From Sorex araneus (Eukaryota > Chordata > Mammalia > Eulipotyphla > Soricidae): a stretch of DNA of 64,000 nt. Position numbers and translations under genes: made by a program. This document shows positions 56,201 to 63,106 of the stretch, in pieces (the first letter of the stretch is position 1; every line of letters begins with the position of its first letter). Location of the stretch: the NCBI RefSeq assembly GCF_027595985.1, contig NC_073304.1, positions 213,310,500 through 213,374,499 on the forward strand, in the 5' to 3' direction. Below the pieces are notes generated by a model. It was not told the DNA's origin. It worked only from the letters and a program-made list of their open reading frames with translations, and did no database searches.

Positions 56201-57789
56201 GCAGGGTGGGTGGGAGGGGGGTAATTAGGGGTTCTTGGTGGTGGAACATGTGCACTGGTGAAGGGATGGGGGTTTAATCAGTATATGACTGAGACTTAAA
56301 CCTGAAAGCTTTGTGATTTTGTTTCATGGTGATTCAATAAAATAAAAACTTAAAAAAAAAAAAAGAATCAAGGGCCCAGGAGCTGGAGAGATAGCACAGT
56401 GGGTAGGGCGTTTGCCTTGCATGCGGCCAACCTGGGTTTGATTCCCAGCATCCCATATGGTCCCCCGAGCACCGCCAGGAGTAATTCCTGAGTGCAGAGC
56501 CAGGAGTAACTCCTGTGCATCGCTAGGTGTGACCCAAAAAGCAAAACAACAACAACAACGAAAAGAATCGAGGGCCCAGAGCCAGCACTGTCTCTGGTGC
56601 ATCCCCCACCCTCGACCGGGTCCTATCTGGAGAGGCATAAATGACTCCAGCCAGCCTCCCTCTCGCCTCCCATCAGCTCTGTACCAACAAACCTGGGTGT
56701 TCCCTCGAGCAAGCGCAATTCTTTTGAAGTCCGCGAGACTCCCCAAGATGTGGTGGGGCAGGATTTGCTCACTGCCTTGGAAGCTGTTGGCGGGGCCTGG
56801 AGAAAACGGGGGAGACCAGATGAGATGAGGCCGGCGGCCGGCCAGGGGCAGGCTGGCTGTGTCTCTCGGCCGACCCTGGAGTTCAGAGACCCACCCGGCC
56901 AGGGCAGGGGCTGGGGCCATACCAGAGTAGTCGAGAAGCTTGGCAGCTGCATCGGGCGTGGCCGGGTGTGCTACCAAGTGACAGACCTCCCTCCTGACAT
57001 CCCTGGGCCTGTGCTTCCGGATGAGAAGATGCCGGGTGATGACGGCTTTTCCTTCTTGTTCCGTAAGTCGAGGAACGTGTTGCTAAAAAAGAAGCAGAGG
57101 AGAATTCCACAAGAGATCGGGAGGGAAAAACACCACCCGGTTCCTCCATCCTCATTCTGGGTAGAATTCCTGAAGGCTGACAAATCTGTTTCTCTAGCTC
57201 TGTCCATATGCTATCAGGAAAATCGGGTGGGACAGAAGGCACAAAGATTTGGTTCTGGAGGAAAAAAAACAAAAAACAAAAAACAGAACATCTCAGGTGC
57301 CCTGGTCGGTTCATTTGGGGAGTGGCCTCTGCTTCCGCAAAGTGGGGGGTCAGAACCGAGCAGCCCCTACCCTCTCTGTAACTTGGCTTCTCAAATTCAT
57401 GTCCCTTCTGTGAAACTCGGACGCAGGGCACCACTTTGTGGGAACAAAACTCCTCATCTCATTTCTAGACACAGCTAAGGAGTACACAATAAGCTCAGCG
57501 AGGTCCTGAGGAGGCAGAAGTGGAAGGAATTTGTGTGCAGTGGATTTTCCCCCCCGGGGCCCGGATCCTCCCTGCAAGTAGGGAGGAGGCGGGGGAGCCC
57601 CAGACATGGCTGAAGTTCTCAGCCCCACGTGGGAGGGTCCTCCTGCCCGTGGCCTCCTCACCATCTTCAGGTCTTCCCTCTTGATGGCTAAGGCAAGGAT
57701 GTCATCTCCCTGGAGGATGTTGCTGACAGGCTCGGGTTCTTCCTGGATGGGCGGTGTGGGCTGTTCGGGTACCTTGGCCCGTTTCTTAT
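42626..57789 (-). CDS. MYCBPAP: MYCBPAP (AMAP-1), MYCBP-associated protein; 18 coding exons, 5' end not found
   Basis: Eighteen exons join in frame into about 898 residues. Human MYCBPAP is about 947; only its first 25 or so residues and the start codon are missing here. It binds AMY-1 (MYCBP), is expressed mainly in testis, and has been linked to the sperm axoneme/flagellum (from memory). Sequence signs: charged N-terminus (KKRAKVPEQP), LPHHILGSLADFKRIALARG, the Lys/Arg-rich HNFLKNWQRNLALRKKQQEA, and a central beta-rich MSP/ASH-like domain (SSELTVVNNGTVVIWY, KTFTFFFKS, EFATHPILLGG). The C-terminus is basic (KKHKARDDKK) then helical (DPLVMEKYTHRLY). All introns are GT-AG and every phase agrees. 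Symbol and order follow the human cluster. Confidence 0.94.
43128..43314 (-). mobile_element. SOR-type SINE, reverse, young
   Basis: Oligo(T), GGTTTTTGGGTCACCCCCGG to TATTGCTCCAGCCCC. Little diverged. In the last MYCBPAP intron. Confidence 0.93.
43319..43496 (-). mobile_element. SOR-type SINE, reverse
   Basis: Immediately follows the previous copy. Each is preceded by CTATGGCC or a similar TATGACC (target duplication-like), ending CTATCGCTCCGGCCCC. Confidence 0.9.
43716..43880 (-). CDS. MYCBPAP: MYCBPAP exon q
   Basis: 165 nt, QDRFNSKKHKARDDKKPLK to THRLYTE, phase 0. Basic stretch then DPLVMEKYT. Confidence 0.95.
44033..44169 (-). CDS. MYCBPAP: MYCBPAP exon p
   Basis: 137 nt, completes Glu, then GKASTGRAMKEDRKGTAQ to ETRQDP. 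Lys-rich, low-complexity linker; donor CCG/GTGTGG. Confidence 0.9.
44446..44600 (-). CDS. MYCBPAP: MYCBPAP exon o
   Basis: 155 nt, completes Gly, then LCLWRDLIDNLVGHALWLRS to ATMSVL plus one base. GLPEKETIYLDVPEE is strongly conserved with human. Confidence 0.95.
44610..45409. repeat. minisatellite, block 1, with 378-bp higher-order period
   Basis: About 20-30-bp units such as CACACATGGGGACACGGTTC and CCACACATGGGACACAGTTC in MYCBPAP intron n-o. ACATGCTTCCCCCACAC recurs at 44844 and 45222, 378 bp apart. Confidence 0.93.
45410..46546 (+). mobile_element. solo long terminal repeat of an endogenous retrovirus
   Basis: A 1125-bp non-satellite insert (45416-46540) begins TGTTGG and ends TACACA, the TG...CA ends of an LTR. 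It is flanked by an exact 6-bp duplication GGACAT (45410-45415, 46541-46546). AATAAA at 46445 near the 3' end gives plus orientation. No gag, pol or env-like frame is present. The 6-bp target duplication points to a class II-like integrase, but other classes cannot be excluded. Confidence 0.8.
46547..46955. repeat. minisatellite, block 2 (continues block 1 after the LTR)
   Basis: Resumes the array in register: ACATGCTTCCCCCACAC at 46731 is 378 bp from the 45222 copy once the 1131-bp insertion is removed. Confidence 0.93.
47410..47531 (-). CDS. MYCBPAP: MYCBPAP exon n
   Basis: 122 nt, STMALPEENQREDALIGLNK to DFRHQM plus GG. The frame has no internal clue from a methionine start but matches human ENHREDALMRLNK. 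Donor GG/GTAGGT. Confidence 0.92.
47898..48206 (-). CDS. MYCBPAP: MYCBPAP exon m
   Basis: 309 nt, LCYQYEVVQNLQELWCRY to LSLKDFRE, phase 0. Ends in the conserved PEWNLSLKDFR. The middle is less conserved and shorter than human. Confidence 0.95.
48491..48634 (+). mobile_element. SOR-type SINE, internally deleted
   Basis: GAGACCGGAGAGATCGTACA to TGCCAGGTCTGGCCCCTAAA. The B-box region is missing. Confidence 0.8.
48817..48963 (-). CDS. MYCBPAP: MYCBPAP exon l
   Basis: 147 nt, KKLATQEAYTVVDSVMEEL to FRHKNPQ, phase 0. GILTPERPSSPVDSYLTEED is diagnostic. Confidence 0.95.
49633..49820 (-). CDS. MYCBPAP: MYCBPAP exon k
   Basis: 188 nt, completes Gly, then VILPEETKTFTFFFKSADAG to DRISLQ. Beta-strand-rich part of the MSP/ASH-like domain. 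Confidence 0.95.
49876..50052. repeat. ~38-bp minisatellite
   Basis: About five units of GTTAACTGAGCCCCAAGCCC with CACGTGTGCA linkers in the intron before exon k. Confidence 0.9.
50368..50557 (-). CDS. MYCBPAP: MYCBPAP exon j
   Basis: 190 nt, VQVGIEVRLTFETIEGQKTS to YFDNRE plus one base. Contains SSELTVVNNGTVVIWYNW. Confidence 0.95.
50973..51090 (-). CDS. MYCBPAP: MYCBPAP exon i
   Basis: 118 nt, completes Leu, then DLLANDVDCDVESMPILGPS to SSSEEK. SMPILGPSLLFCGKPACWIR matches human; the N-terminal third does not. Confidence 0.94.
51607..51722 (-). CDS. MYCBPAP: MYCBPAP exon h
   Basis: 116 nt, DIEGLEVVGKGRPLSTVTVE to SEATTL plus CT. Acceptor TTCCTGAG, donor CT/GTGAGT. Confidence 0.93.
51815..51930 (-). 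CDS. MYCBPAP: MYCBPAP exon g
   Basis: 116 nt, completes Gly, then LLGQQEAWYRYTWDRSLFLV to ELDFSQQ. RYTWDRSLFLVYRRKELQ is highly conserved. Confidence 0.95.
52090..52280 (+). mobile_element. two SOR-type SINE fragments
   Basis: A 3' fragment (GAGTGCAAAGCCAGGAATAA, to about 52166) ends in an AAAC-rich tail, followed by a head-only fragment (GGAACAGGAGAGATAGTACA to GGTTTTATCCC). Confidence 0.7.
52455..52607 (-). mobile_element. SOR-type SINE, reverse, diverged
   Basis: TTTTGGTTTTTGGGTCACAC to GCACTCTCTCTCAGGC, with several small deletions. Confidence 0.82.
52831..52981 (-). CDS. MYCBPAP: MYCBPAP exon f
   Basis: 151 nt, VTQESNGFWSRLENLGDEDT to SVQVET plus one base. TGLVMTKTKTQRGLLEPITH is near-identical to human. 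Confidence 0.95.
53118..53506 (+). mobile_element. older SOR-type SINE split by a younger copy
   Basis: Left part 53118-53212 (GGGGCCGGGCAATCGGCCAG ...), right part from about 53410 (TTTAGGAGTGATTTCTGAGT to GTGTGGCTCCAAACC). The younger copy sits between them. Confidence 0.85.
53213..53403 (-). mobile_element. younger SOR-type SINE nested in the previous one
   Basis: Reverse, full length, oligo(T) of about 28. Target repeat CCCCTGAGTTCTT occurs on both sides and belongs to the host SINE. Confidence 0.92.
53596..53752 (+). mobile_element. SOR-type SINE
   Basis: GGGGCCAGCGTGGTAGCATG to GGGTGTCACCCAGAAAGAAA with a short internal deletion after GAGTAATTCCTGAG. Confidence 0.88.
53803..53955 (-). 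mobile_element. SOR-type SINE, reverse, diverged
   Basis: TTTTGGGGGCCGCACTGAAC to CTATTGCTCAGGCCC. Confidence 0.8.
54004..54255 (+). mobile_element. second-type SINE with (TGACAG)n tail
   Basis: Head GGGGCTGGAGCGATAGCACA and GAGTTCGATTCC as in the common family, then GGCAAGCTACCGAGAGTATC, CAGTAACAATAAGTCTCTCA and GCCCGCTCAAACAAATCGAT, ending GATGACAGTGACAGTGACAG. Little diverged; flanked by GTTTCCGGTG repeats. Confidence 0.93.
54382..54470. repeat. TCTCTG microsatellite
   Basis: CTCTGTCTCT variants next to a reverse SINE fragment. Confidence 0.9.
54471..54604 (-). mobile_element. SOR-type SINE, reverse fragment
   Basis: CACACCCAGCGGAGCTCAGG to GTACTCTCTCTCCTG. Confidence 0.75.
54717..54832 (-). 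CDS. MYCBPAP: MYCBPAP exon e
   Basis: 116 nt, completes Glu, then RLKKPVGELLMHSGETYRR to QHDGK. ELLMHSGETYRRIQEEREL is conserved. Donor AAG/GTAAGG. Confidence 0.95.
55059..55233 (-). CDS. MYCBPAP: MYCBPAP exon d
   Basis: 175 nt, LAELIHIPPCELNLSSTEDE to KQQEALS plus one base. Contains HNFLKNWQRNLALRKKQQ. Confidence 0.95.
55841..56362 (+). mobile_element. 5'-truncated retrotransposon insert, LINE-1 3'-end-like
   Basis: About 520 bp ending CAATAAAATAAAAAC and poly(A), with the L1-3'-end-like GGTGGTGGAACATGTGCACT and TATATGACTGAGACTTAAAC. Flanked by AAGAATC-T/A-AGGGCCCAG (55824-55840, 56363-56379). No intact reading frame. Confidence 0.7.
56380..56562 (+). mobile_element. SOR-type SINE inserted at the same target word
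   Basis: GAGCTGGAGAGATAGCACAG to GTGTGACCCAAAAAGCAAAA with an AAC-rich tail. A third copy of AAGAATCGAGGGCCCAG follows at 56563. Confidence 0.93.
56693..56796 (-). CDS. MYCBPAP: MYCBPAP exon c
   Basis: 104 nt, completes Gly, then PANSFQGSEQILPHHILG to RGNTQ. Identical to human over most of LPHHILGS and DFKRIALARGNTQ. Confidence 0.95.
56923..57082 (-). CDS. MYCBPAP: MYCBPAP exon b
   Basis: 160 nt, QHVPRLTEQEGKAVITRHLL to KLLDYS plus one base. Acceptor TTTTTTAG, donor TCTG/GTATGG. No Met in the first 50 codons, so simple ATG-ORF scans miss it. Confidence 0.9.
57662..57789 (-). CDS. MYCBPAP: MYCBPAP exon a (first recognised coding exon)
   Basis: 128 nt, two bases completing a residue, then KKRAKVPEQPTPPIQEEPEP to KREDLKM. 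Acceptor GCTGCTCTTCAG, donor ATG/GTGAGG. The upstream coding exon with the start codon was not identified; the frame running upstream to an ATG at 57856 crosses the acceptor and is probably intronic. Confidence 0.93.
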
Positions 57790-57974
57790 CTGAAGAGCAG
57801 CAGAGAATGACTCGATGGGATGCTGCAGAGCTGGGCGAGTAGCAGATGACACACATTCTCCCTGGAAAGTCCCCTTCCCCGCTCCTGGCCCACCTCAGTG
57901 ACCAAAGCGTCTACGGCCACCACTGAGATCAGACATATCATTCCAGTGGTTACCTAGAAGTAAGGCAACCCTGA

Positions 57975-58147
57975 TTTTAAAAAAATTGGGGGGTCACACT
58001 CGGCAATGCTCAGGGCTTACTCCTGGCTCTGCACTCAAGGATTACTCCTGGAGGTACTTGGGGGACCATATGGGATGCCAGAAATCGAACCTGGGTCTGC
58101 TGCATGCAAGACAAATGCCCTCCCTGCTGTACTATGGCTCTGTGGCC
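57975..58147 (-). mobile_element. SOR-type SINE, reverse
   Basis: TTGGGGGGTCACACTCGGCA to TATGGCTCTGTGGCCCC. Confidence 0.85.
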
Positions 58148-58194
58148 CCTAGAAATCAGACATCCCAGAGTACATCACTTAGGCGCTCTCTCTA

Positions 58195-58303
58195 TTTTTT
58201 TCTTTCTTTTTGGGTCACACTTCGAGATGCTCAGGAGTCACTTCTGACTCTGCACTCAGGAATTACTCCTGTTGGTTCTCAGAGGACCATATGAGATGTA
58301 CCA
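58195..58303 (-). mobile_element. SOR-type SINE, reverse, head missing
   Basis: TTTCTTTTTGGGTCACACTT to GGACCATATGAGATG. Confidence 0.82.
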
Positions 58304-58495
58304 CCTGGTCCCGTGAGCATCTCTGGGTGTGGCCCTGGGGGACCCCTAGCCCTTATGGGGTTGTCTGGGTATCCCATGAACCACAAGATCGGAGGAGTAC
58401 CACCTTCTCTGGTCCTTACATCAAACCACTTCCTGGTTGACCAAGAATCACCAGTGTCCCTTCCCTCATTAAAACCTCAACTCTTTAGGGGAGTT

Positions 58496-58497
<2 letters not shown>

Positions 58498-58555
<58 letters not shown>
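58498..58555. repeat. (GT)n microsatellite
   Basis: At least 26 uninterrupted GT units, then a G run. Confidence 0.96.
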
Positions 58556-58556
<1 letters not shown>

Positions 58557-58745
58557 GGGGGGGGCAGTGTTTGGGCCACACTGTAAATGCTCAGGAATTA
58601 TGGGATTACTCCTGACTCCATACTCAGGAATCATTGCTCATGATATTCTGGGGACCATAGGGGCTATTGGGGATTGAACCTGAGTCAGCGGTCAGCTTCA
58701 CGTAAGGCAAGCTTCCGCTCCCTGCTGTACTCTCTCTCCAGCCCC
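58556..58745 (-). mobile_element. SOR-type SINE, reverse, diverged
   Basis: GGCCACACTGTAAATGCTCA to TACTCTCTCTCCAGCCCC. Confidence 0.82.
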
Positions 58746-58927
58746 AGTCTCCAGGGTAGTTTTACAGCTAAGGTTCTGGCTCCATGTGGGGTCCGGGTCC
58801 AGGGCTGGATCTTGACCTTTATGTGATTCTGAGGCACAGTGAGTTCAGTCACTGGAACCATCTCAGTCTCTGTGGCTGGCACTGATGCGTTCTGGATTAA
58901 GGCATCAGGTTTGTTTGTGGAAGAGTG

Positions 58928-59097
58928 TGGGGAGGTTGTTTGGGCTATACCCGGTGGTGCACAGGGGTGACTCCCAGCTCTGTGCTCCAGCCCTACTCCT
59001 GGTGGTTCTCAGGGGACCAGGTGGTACAAAGGATGGAACTCAGGCCTCCAGCATGAAAAGCATGCACCCAGCCCATGGAACCCACTCTCCAGCCCCA
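58928..59097 (-). mobile_element. SOR-type SINE, reverse, diverged
   Basis: GGAGGTTGTTTGGGCTATAC to CCACTCTCCAGCCCC. A further relic (plus) may cover 59115-59260. Confidence 0.72.
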
Positions 59098-59400
59098 GTA
59101 TCTTAGGGTGGTCAAGGACTAGGGAGATCGCCCAAAGGACCCAAGGCATGCTTTGAATGCCCCCGCCATGTCCCACTGGGTATAGCCCTAAAGGTCCCTA
59201 AGCAGCACAAGGTGTGATCTGGAGGCCCCCAGCACCACTGGGCCTGACCATTGAACTGTCCAGTCACACAACCGGCCTGCATGTTGCCCAGAGTGGCTCT
59301 GGGCCCCATCCCCTCAAAATTACTCTGGTTAAAATTCAGATGAGGTGACAACCATTTATTTCACTTATTACTGTTTTAGGGGAGGGGAAAAAACTGTTTA

Positions 59401-59528
59401 AGAGGCTGGAGAGATAGTACAGCAGGTAAGGTGTTTGCCTTGCCTACAGCTGACTCTAGTTCAATCCCCAACACCATATGCGGTCCCTGAGCACTGCTGG
59501 GTGTGGCCCCAAAACAAAAAAAAACCTT
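59401..59528 (+). mobile_element. SOR-type SINE, internally deleted
   Basis: GAGGCTGGAGAGATAGTACA to GGGTGTGGCCCCAAAACAAA. Confidence 0.85.
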
Positions 59529-59605
59529 TAAAACATCTTTGTACCTAGCCCAGTGCCAGGCCCTAGGAATATAGGCAGGAACCAGGAGAGACGAGACTCT
59601 GACAG

Positions 59606-59763
59606 GGCCCAGAGCAATAGTACAGTTTGCCTTATACGTGGCCAGCCTGGGTTCGATCCCTGGTACCCCATACGGTCCGCCAAGCTCCACCAGGAGTAAT
59701 TCCTGAGTGCAGAACCAGGTGTAACCCCTGGTGTGACCCAAAAAGCCAAAATTTAAAAAAAAG
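59606..59763 (+). mobile_element. SOR-type SINE
   Basis: GGGCCCAGAGCAATAGTACA to GGTGTGACCCAAAAAGCCAA. Head slightly shortened. Confidence 0.88.
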
Positions 59764-59773
59764 ACTCTCAAAC

Positions 59774-60110
59774 AGGGTCAGGGAAACGGCCCAATGGGTA
59801 GAGCATGCGCTTTGCTTATTTGTTTTTTATCTTTTCATTTTTTTGGTGGCCATACCTGGTGGTGCTCAGGGCTCTGTGCTCAGGGATCACTCCTGGTGGT
59901 GCTTAGGGGATCATATGTGATATCAGGGATCAAACCTGTGTACGAGGCAAATGCCCTGCCCACTGTGCCATGGCCCGAGGGCATGCTTTGCGTGCAAGAG
60001 GCCTGCGTTCAACCCCTGGCACTGCACTATCCCCCAGGTACCGCCAGGAACAACCCCGAGAGCAGAGCCGAGAGTAACCCCTGAGCATCTCCTGGTATGT
60101 TGACTTTAAC
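59774..60110 (+). mobile_element. older SOR-type SINE split by a reverse copy
   Basis: Left part CAGGGTCAGGGAAACGGCCC to GCGCTTTGCTT, right part GCATGCTTTGCGTGCAAGAG to GAGTAACCCCTGAGCATCTC. Confidence 0.78.
59816..59981 (-). mobile_element. nested SOR-type SINE, reverse
   Basis: TTTTTTTGGTGGCCATACCT to GTGCCATGGCCCGAGG. GCATGC-GCTTTGC-type words on both sides look like the target duplication. Confidence 0.8.
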
Positions 60111-60343
60111 AGGGGGGAGGGGGGAATATTGTCAGAGAGAACAAGGGTTCCTATGAAAGCTTCCGGGGGGAGGCCAGGCCAGTATGTGAGGGGGCAGGGG
60201 AGGGCTTCCTAAAGTGCTGGTTTAAAGTGAAGTGGTCAGGGGAACGGGCATCCCTTGGGGAAGGACATGAAGACGCCTGGAGAAAGGCGAGAAGGTTTGC
60301 CCCTGAAATGCAAAGCATATGTGTTCATAGGTTTGGGGTTTTT

Positions 60344-60476
60344 TTTGGGGGGAGGGTGTTGGGGCTGTAACTGTTAAGTACTTAGGGGCTACTCCTGCCT
60401 CTGTGCTCTGGGGGTACTCCTGGCAGCTTCAGGGACCAGGTAAACCACGTGCCCTGCTCACTGAGCTCTCTGGCCC
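60344..60476 (-). mobile_element. SOR-type SINE, reverse, diverged
   Basis: GTTGGGGCTGTAACTGTTAA to GAGCTCTCTGGCCC. Confidence 0.65.
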
Positions 60477-60479
60477 AAA

Positions 60480-60905
60480 GCAGGTGTTTTGAAGGCGCCA
60501 GACAGCAGCGAGGGGGCGAAGGGCGGTGACTCGGGAAGGTCCTGGGCTTCACACGCTGGGCAGAGGCACCGCAAGGAAAGGGCTGGGGCTGCACGGCTGG
60601 GCACAGGATGGGGCAGGGAGGGACTATGCAGTGACCAAGTGGCTGGTGTCAGGGGCTTATAGGACCCGGCAAAAGAGTGGGGTGTGCAGACGCTGTTTCT
60701 GACGAGGCAGGCGACAGGAGTGTGAGTCCCAGAGGTCACACCCGCCCCACCTTCCCGTGAGGGGGAAACTGAGCCCCATGTCCCCTGTCTCCCATAACCC
60801 TCATTTTATCAGGCAACACCACTGAGACAGCACGACCCCTGTTTCGATGACCAAAATCAAACTATTTTCCAGGGAATGCTCAGAGAGCCGGTGGCAAGAA
60901 AGTCC
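60480..60905. other. no recognised feature
   Basis: Unique GC-balanced sequence between SINEs; no exon seen. Confidence 0.5.
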
Positions 60906-60911
60906 ACACCA

Positions 60912-61086
60912 GGGGCTGGAGCAATAGCAACAGTGGGTAGGGTGTTTGCCTTGCACGTGGCTGACCCGGGTTCGGTTCCCAGCATCCCATATGGTCCCTT
61001 GAGCACCACCAGGAGTAATTTCTGAGTGCAGAGCCAGGAGTAACCCCTGAGCATTGCCGGATGTGACCCAAAAAGGAAAAAAAAAA
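60912..61086 (+). mobile_element. SOR-type SINE, full length
   Basis: GGGGCTGGAGCAATAGCAAC to ATGTGACCCAAAAAGG and poly(A). AAGTCCACACCAGG on both sides is a clear target-site duplication. Confidence 0.95.
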
Positions 61087-61305
61087 AAGTCCACACCAGG
61101 GTCAATGTCATTCTAAACATAACATTGAACCTCTTGGCCAAGTGGTGAACAGAAACTCAAGGGTATGTTAGTTAAAGTACCAGGCTCTGTGAACACGCAT
61201 GGGGCACACACATGCACACACACACCTGAGTCCCGGCCGGATGGGTCCCAGCCACTGCCGTGCCATGAACCAGCAGCTCTAGGTTGGGTTTATTTATTTA
61301 TTTAT

Positions 61306-61497
61306 TTAGGGTCTTTTTTTTTTTTTTTTTTTGGCTTTTTGTGTCACAACCACAGTGCTCAGAGGTTACTCCTGGCTCTGCACTCAGGAATTACTCTTGG
61401 CAGTACTCGAGGGACCATGAGGGAAGCCGGAGATCCAAAACCCTGGTCAGCCACATGCAAGGCAAATGCCCTACCCACTGGGCTATGGTTCCGGCCT
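61306..61497 (-). mobile_element. SOR-type SINE, reverse
   Basis: Preceded by a (TTTA)n patch; oligo(T), GGCTTTTTGTGTCACAACCA to CTATGGTTCCGGCC. Confidence 0.88.
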
Positions 61498-61800
61498 CAG
61501 CAGCCCTAGATTTGCATTTCTTTCCCTTCTACTGGCACCAAAGCTGGTGGCAGCCCAAGAGAGAATCAGTCCCAGTTGAAGGTCAGCTTTTACAAATATT
61601 TTGGTATTTTTCTATTTTCCAAGCCATTCACTTCCTCCGTCCATCATTTTGGCTGGATCTACATTTCCCAGGGCGTAAACACCTCCCGATGTCTGCTTTT
61701 TTCCAGGCGAGGGTACAGTTAATGAACACGAATAATCCTTCAGCATGGCCCCGGGGCTCTAAAACAGTGGAACTCTGTGCTGAACTTTCTCTGAGTGTAT

Positions 61801-61970
61801 GTTTTGTTTTGTCTGGGGGCCAAACCCAGCAGTGCTCAGGGCTTCCTCCTGGCTCTGTGCTGGATAACCCCTGGTGAGCCCAGGGGGCCATATAGGGTGC
61901 TAGGGATTGAAGCTGGGTCGGCTGCGTATAAGGTAAGTGCCCTATTACACTGCACTATCACTCTGGCCTA
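61801..61970 (-). mobile_element. SOR-type SINE, reverse, diverged
   Basis: TTTTGTTTTGTCTGGGGGCC to CTATCACTCTGGCC. A more decayed reverse copy seems to follow at 61975-62142. Confidence 0.82.
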
Positions 61971-62261
61971 CATTTCCTTTCTGCCGGAGACTGCACCCAG
62001 CACTGCTCAAGCTGGTGATGGTTTGACGCTCAGGAGCCACTCGGGTCACACTCAGTGGTGCTGGGGCCATGCGGTGCCTGGGATCAAACTCAGCCTCACA
62101 CACACTAGGTATGTGCTCTCCCGCTCAGTCACATCCTTGATCCCCAACTGTCCATTGCGTGTGTGGTGCCAGGGATCAAAACAAGAGAGTGTGTGTGGCG
62201 GGGGCGCCTCATGAGTGTAAGGCAGGACAACTGCTACTGAGTCATGTCTTTCTGCTGGTTC

Positions 62262-62452
62262 CTTTTTTTTTTTTTTTGTATTTTGTTTTGCTTTTTGGGT
62301 CACACCCGGCGATGCACAGGAGTTACTCCTGGCTCTGCACTCAGGAATCACCCCTGGCAGTGCTCAGAGGACCATATGGGATGCTGGGAATCAAACCCGG
62401 GTCGGCGGCATGCAAGGCAAATGCCCTACCCACTGTACTATTGCTCCAGCCC
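62262..62452 (-). mobile_element. SOR-type SINE, reverse, young
   Basis: Oligo(T), GCTTTTTGGGTCACACCCGG to TATTGCTCCAGCCCC. TCTGCTGGTTSC-like target repeats flank it (TCTGCTGGTTCC, TCTGCTGGTTGC). Confidence 0.94.
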
Positions 62453-62464
62453 CTCTGCTGGTTG

Positions 62465-62628
62465 CTTTTTAATTGGGTGGGGGTCACATCTGATGATAGT
62501 CAGGGATTACTCCTGGCTCTGTGCTCAGGAATCATTCCTGGCAGTGCCTATGGGACCAGACGAAGTGCTGGGGATTGAACTCAGGTTGGCCGGGTGCAAG
62601 GCAAGCACTGTACTATCACTCCATCCCC
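62465..62628 (-). mobile_element. SOR-type SINE, reverse
   Basis: TTTTTAATTGGGTGGGGGTC to TATCACTCCATCCCCC. Confidence 0.85.
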
Positions 62629-62706
62629 CAACCCCTCTGCACAGTTGAAACTCCAGACCAATCTATGTGCTGTAAAACCAAAGAGGATAGACAAAGGGTC
62701 AGTTTG

Positions 62707-62864
62707 GAACTGGGGCGATAGTACAGTGGGTAAGGTGCTTGCCTGGCATATGGTCAACCCGGGTTGGATCCCCGGCATCCCATATGATCCCGTAAGTACC
62801 ACCAGGAGTGATTCCTGAGCAGAGTCAGGAATAAGCCCTGAGCATGGTCGGATGTGGCCCCCAA
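62707..62864 (+). mobile_element. SOR-type SINE, hit by a second-type SINE at its 3' end
   Basis: AACTGGGGCGATAGTACAGT to GGATGTGGCCCCCAAACT, resuming as CCCCCAAACTAACTAAATAA after 63,108. Confidence 0.88.
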
Positions 62865-62865
62865 A

Positions 62866-63106
62866 CTGTCACTGTCACTGTCATCCCGTTGCTCATTGAT
62901 TTGTTCGAGCGGGCACCAGTAACGTTTCCATTGTGAGACTTATTGTTACTGGTTTTGGCATATCCAATATGCACTGGTAGCTTGCCAGGCTCTGCTGCGC
63001 AGGCTCGATACTCTCGGTAGCTTGCTGGGCTCTCTGAGAGGGGCGGAAGAATCGAACTCGGGTCGGCCAAGTGAAAGGCGAACGCTCTACCGCTGTGCTA
63101 TCACTA
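62866..63106 (-). mobile_element. second-type SINE, reverse, nested
   Basis: Starts with the tail GTCACTGTCACTGTCAT, then GAGCGGGCACCAGTAACGTT to CGCTGTGCTATCAC. CCCCCAAACT is repeated on both sides. Confidence 0.92.

Noticed and set aside
57662-57856. Start of MYCBPAP at the ATG at 57856.
   Set aside because: The frame crosses a strong pyrimidine-rich acceptor at 57790, and the peptide upstream does not resemble the known N-terminus; treated as intron.
58685-58882. A minus-strand frame with a protein-like look (TETEMVPVTELTVPQNHIKV).
   Set aside because: It runs into a SINE at one end, lacks matching splice sites in a usable phase and matches no gene I know in this cluster.
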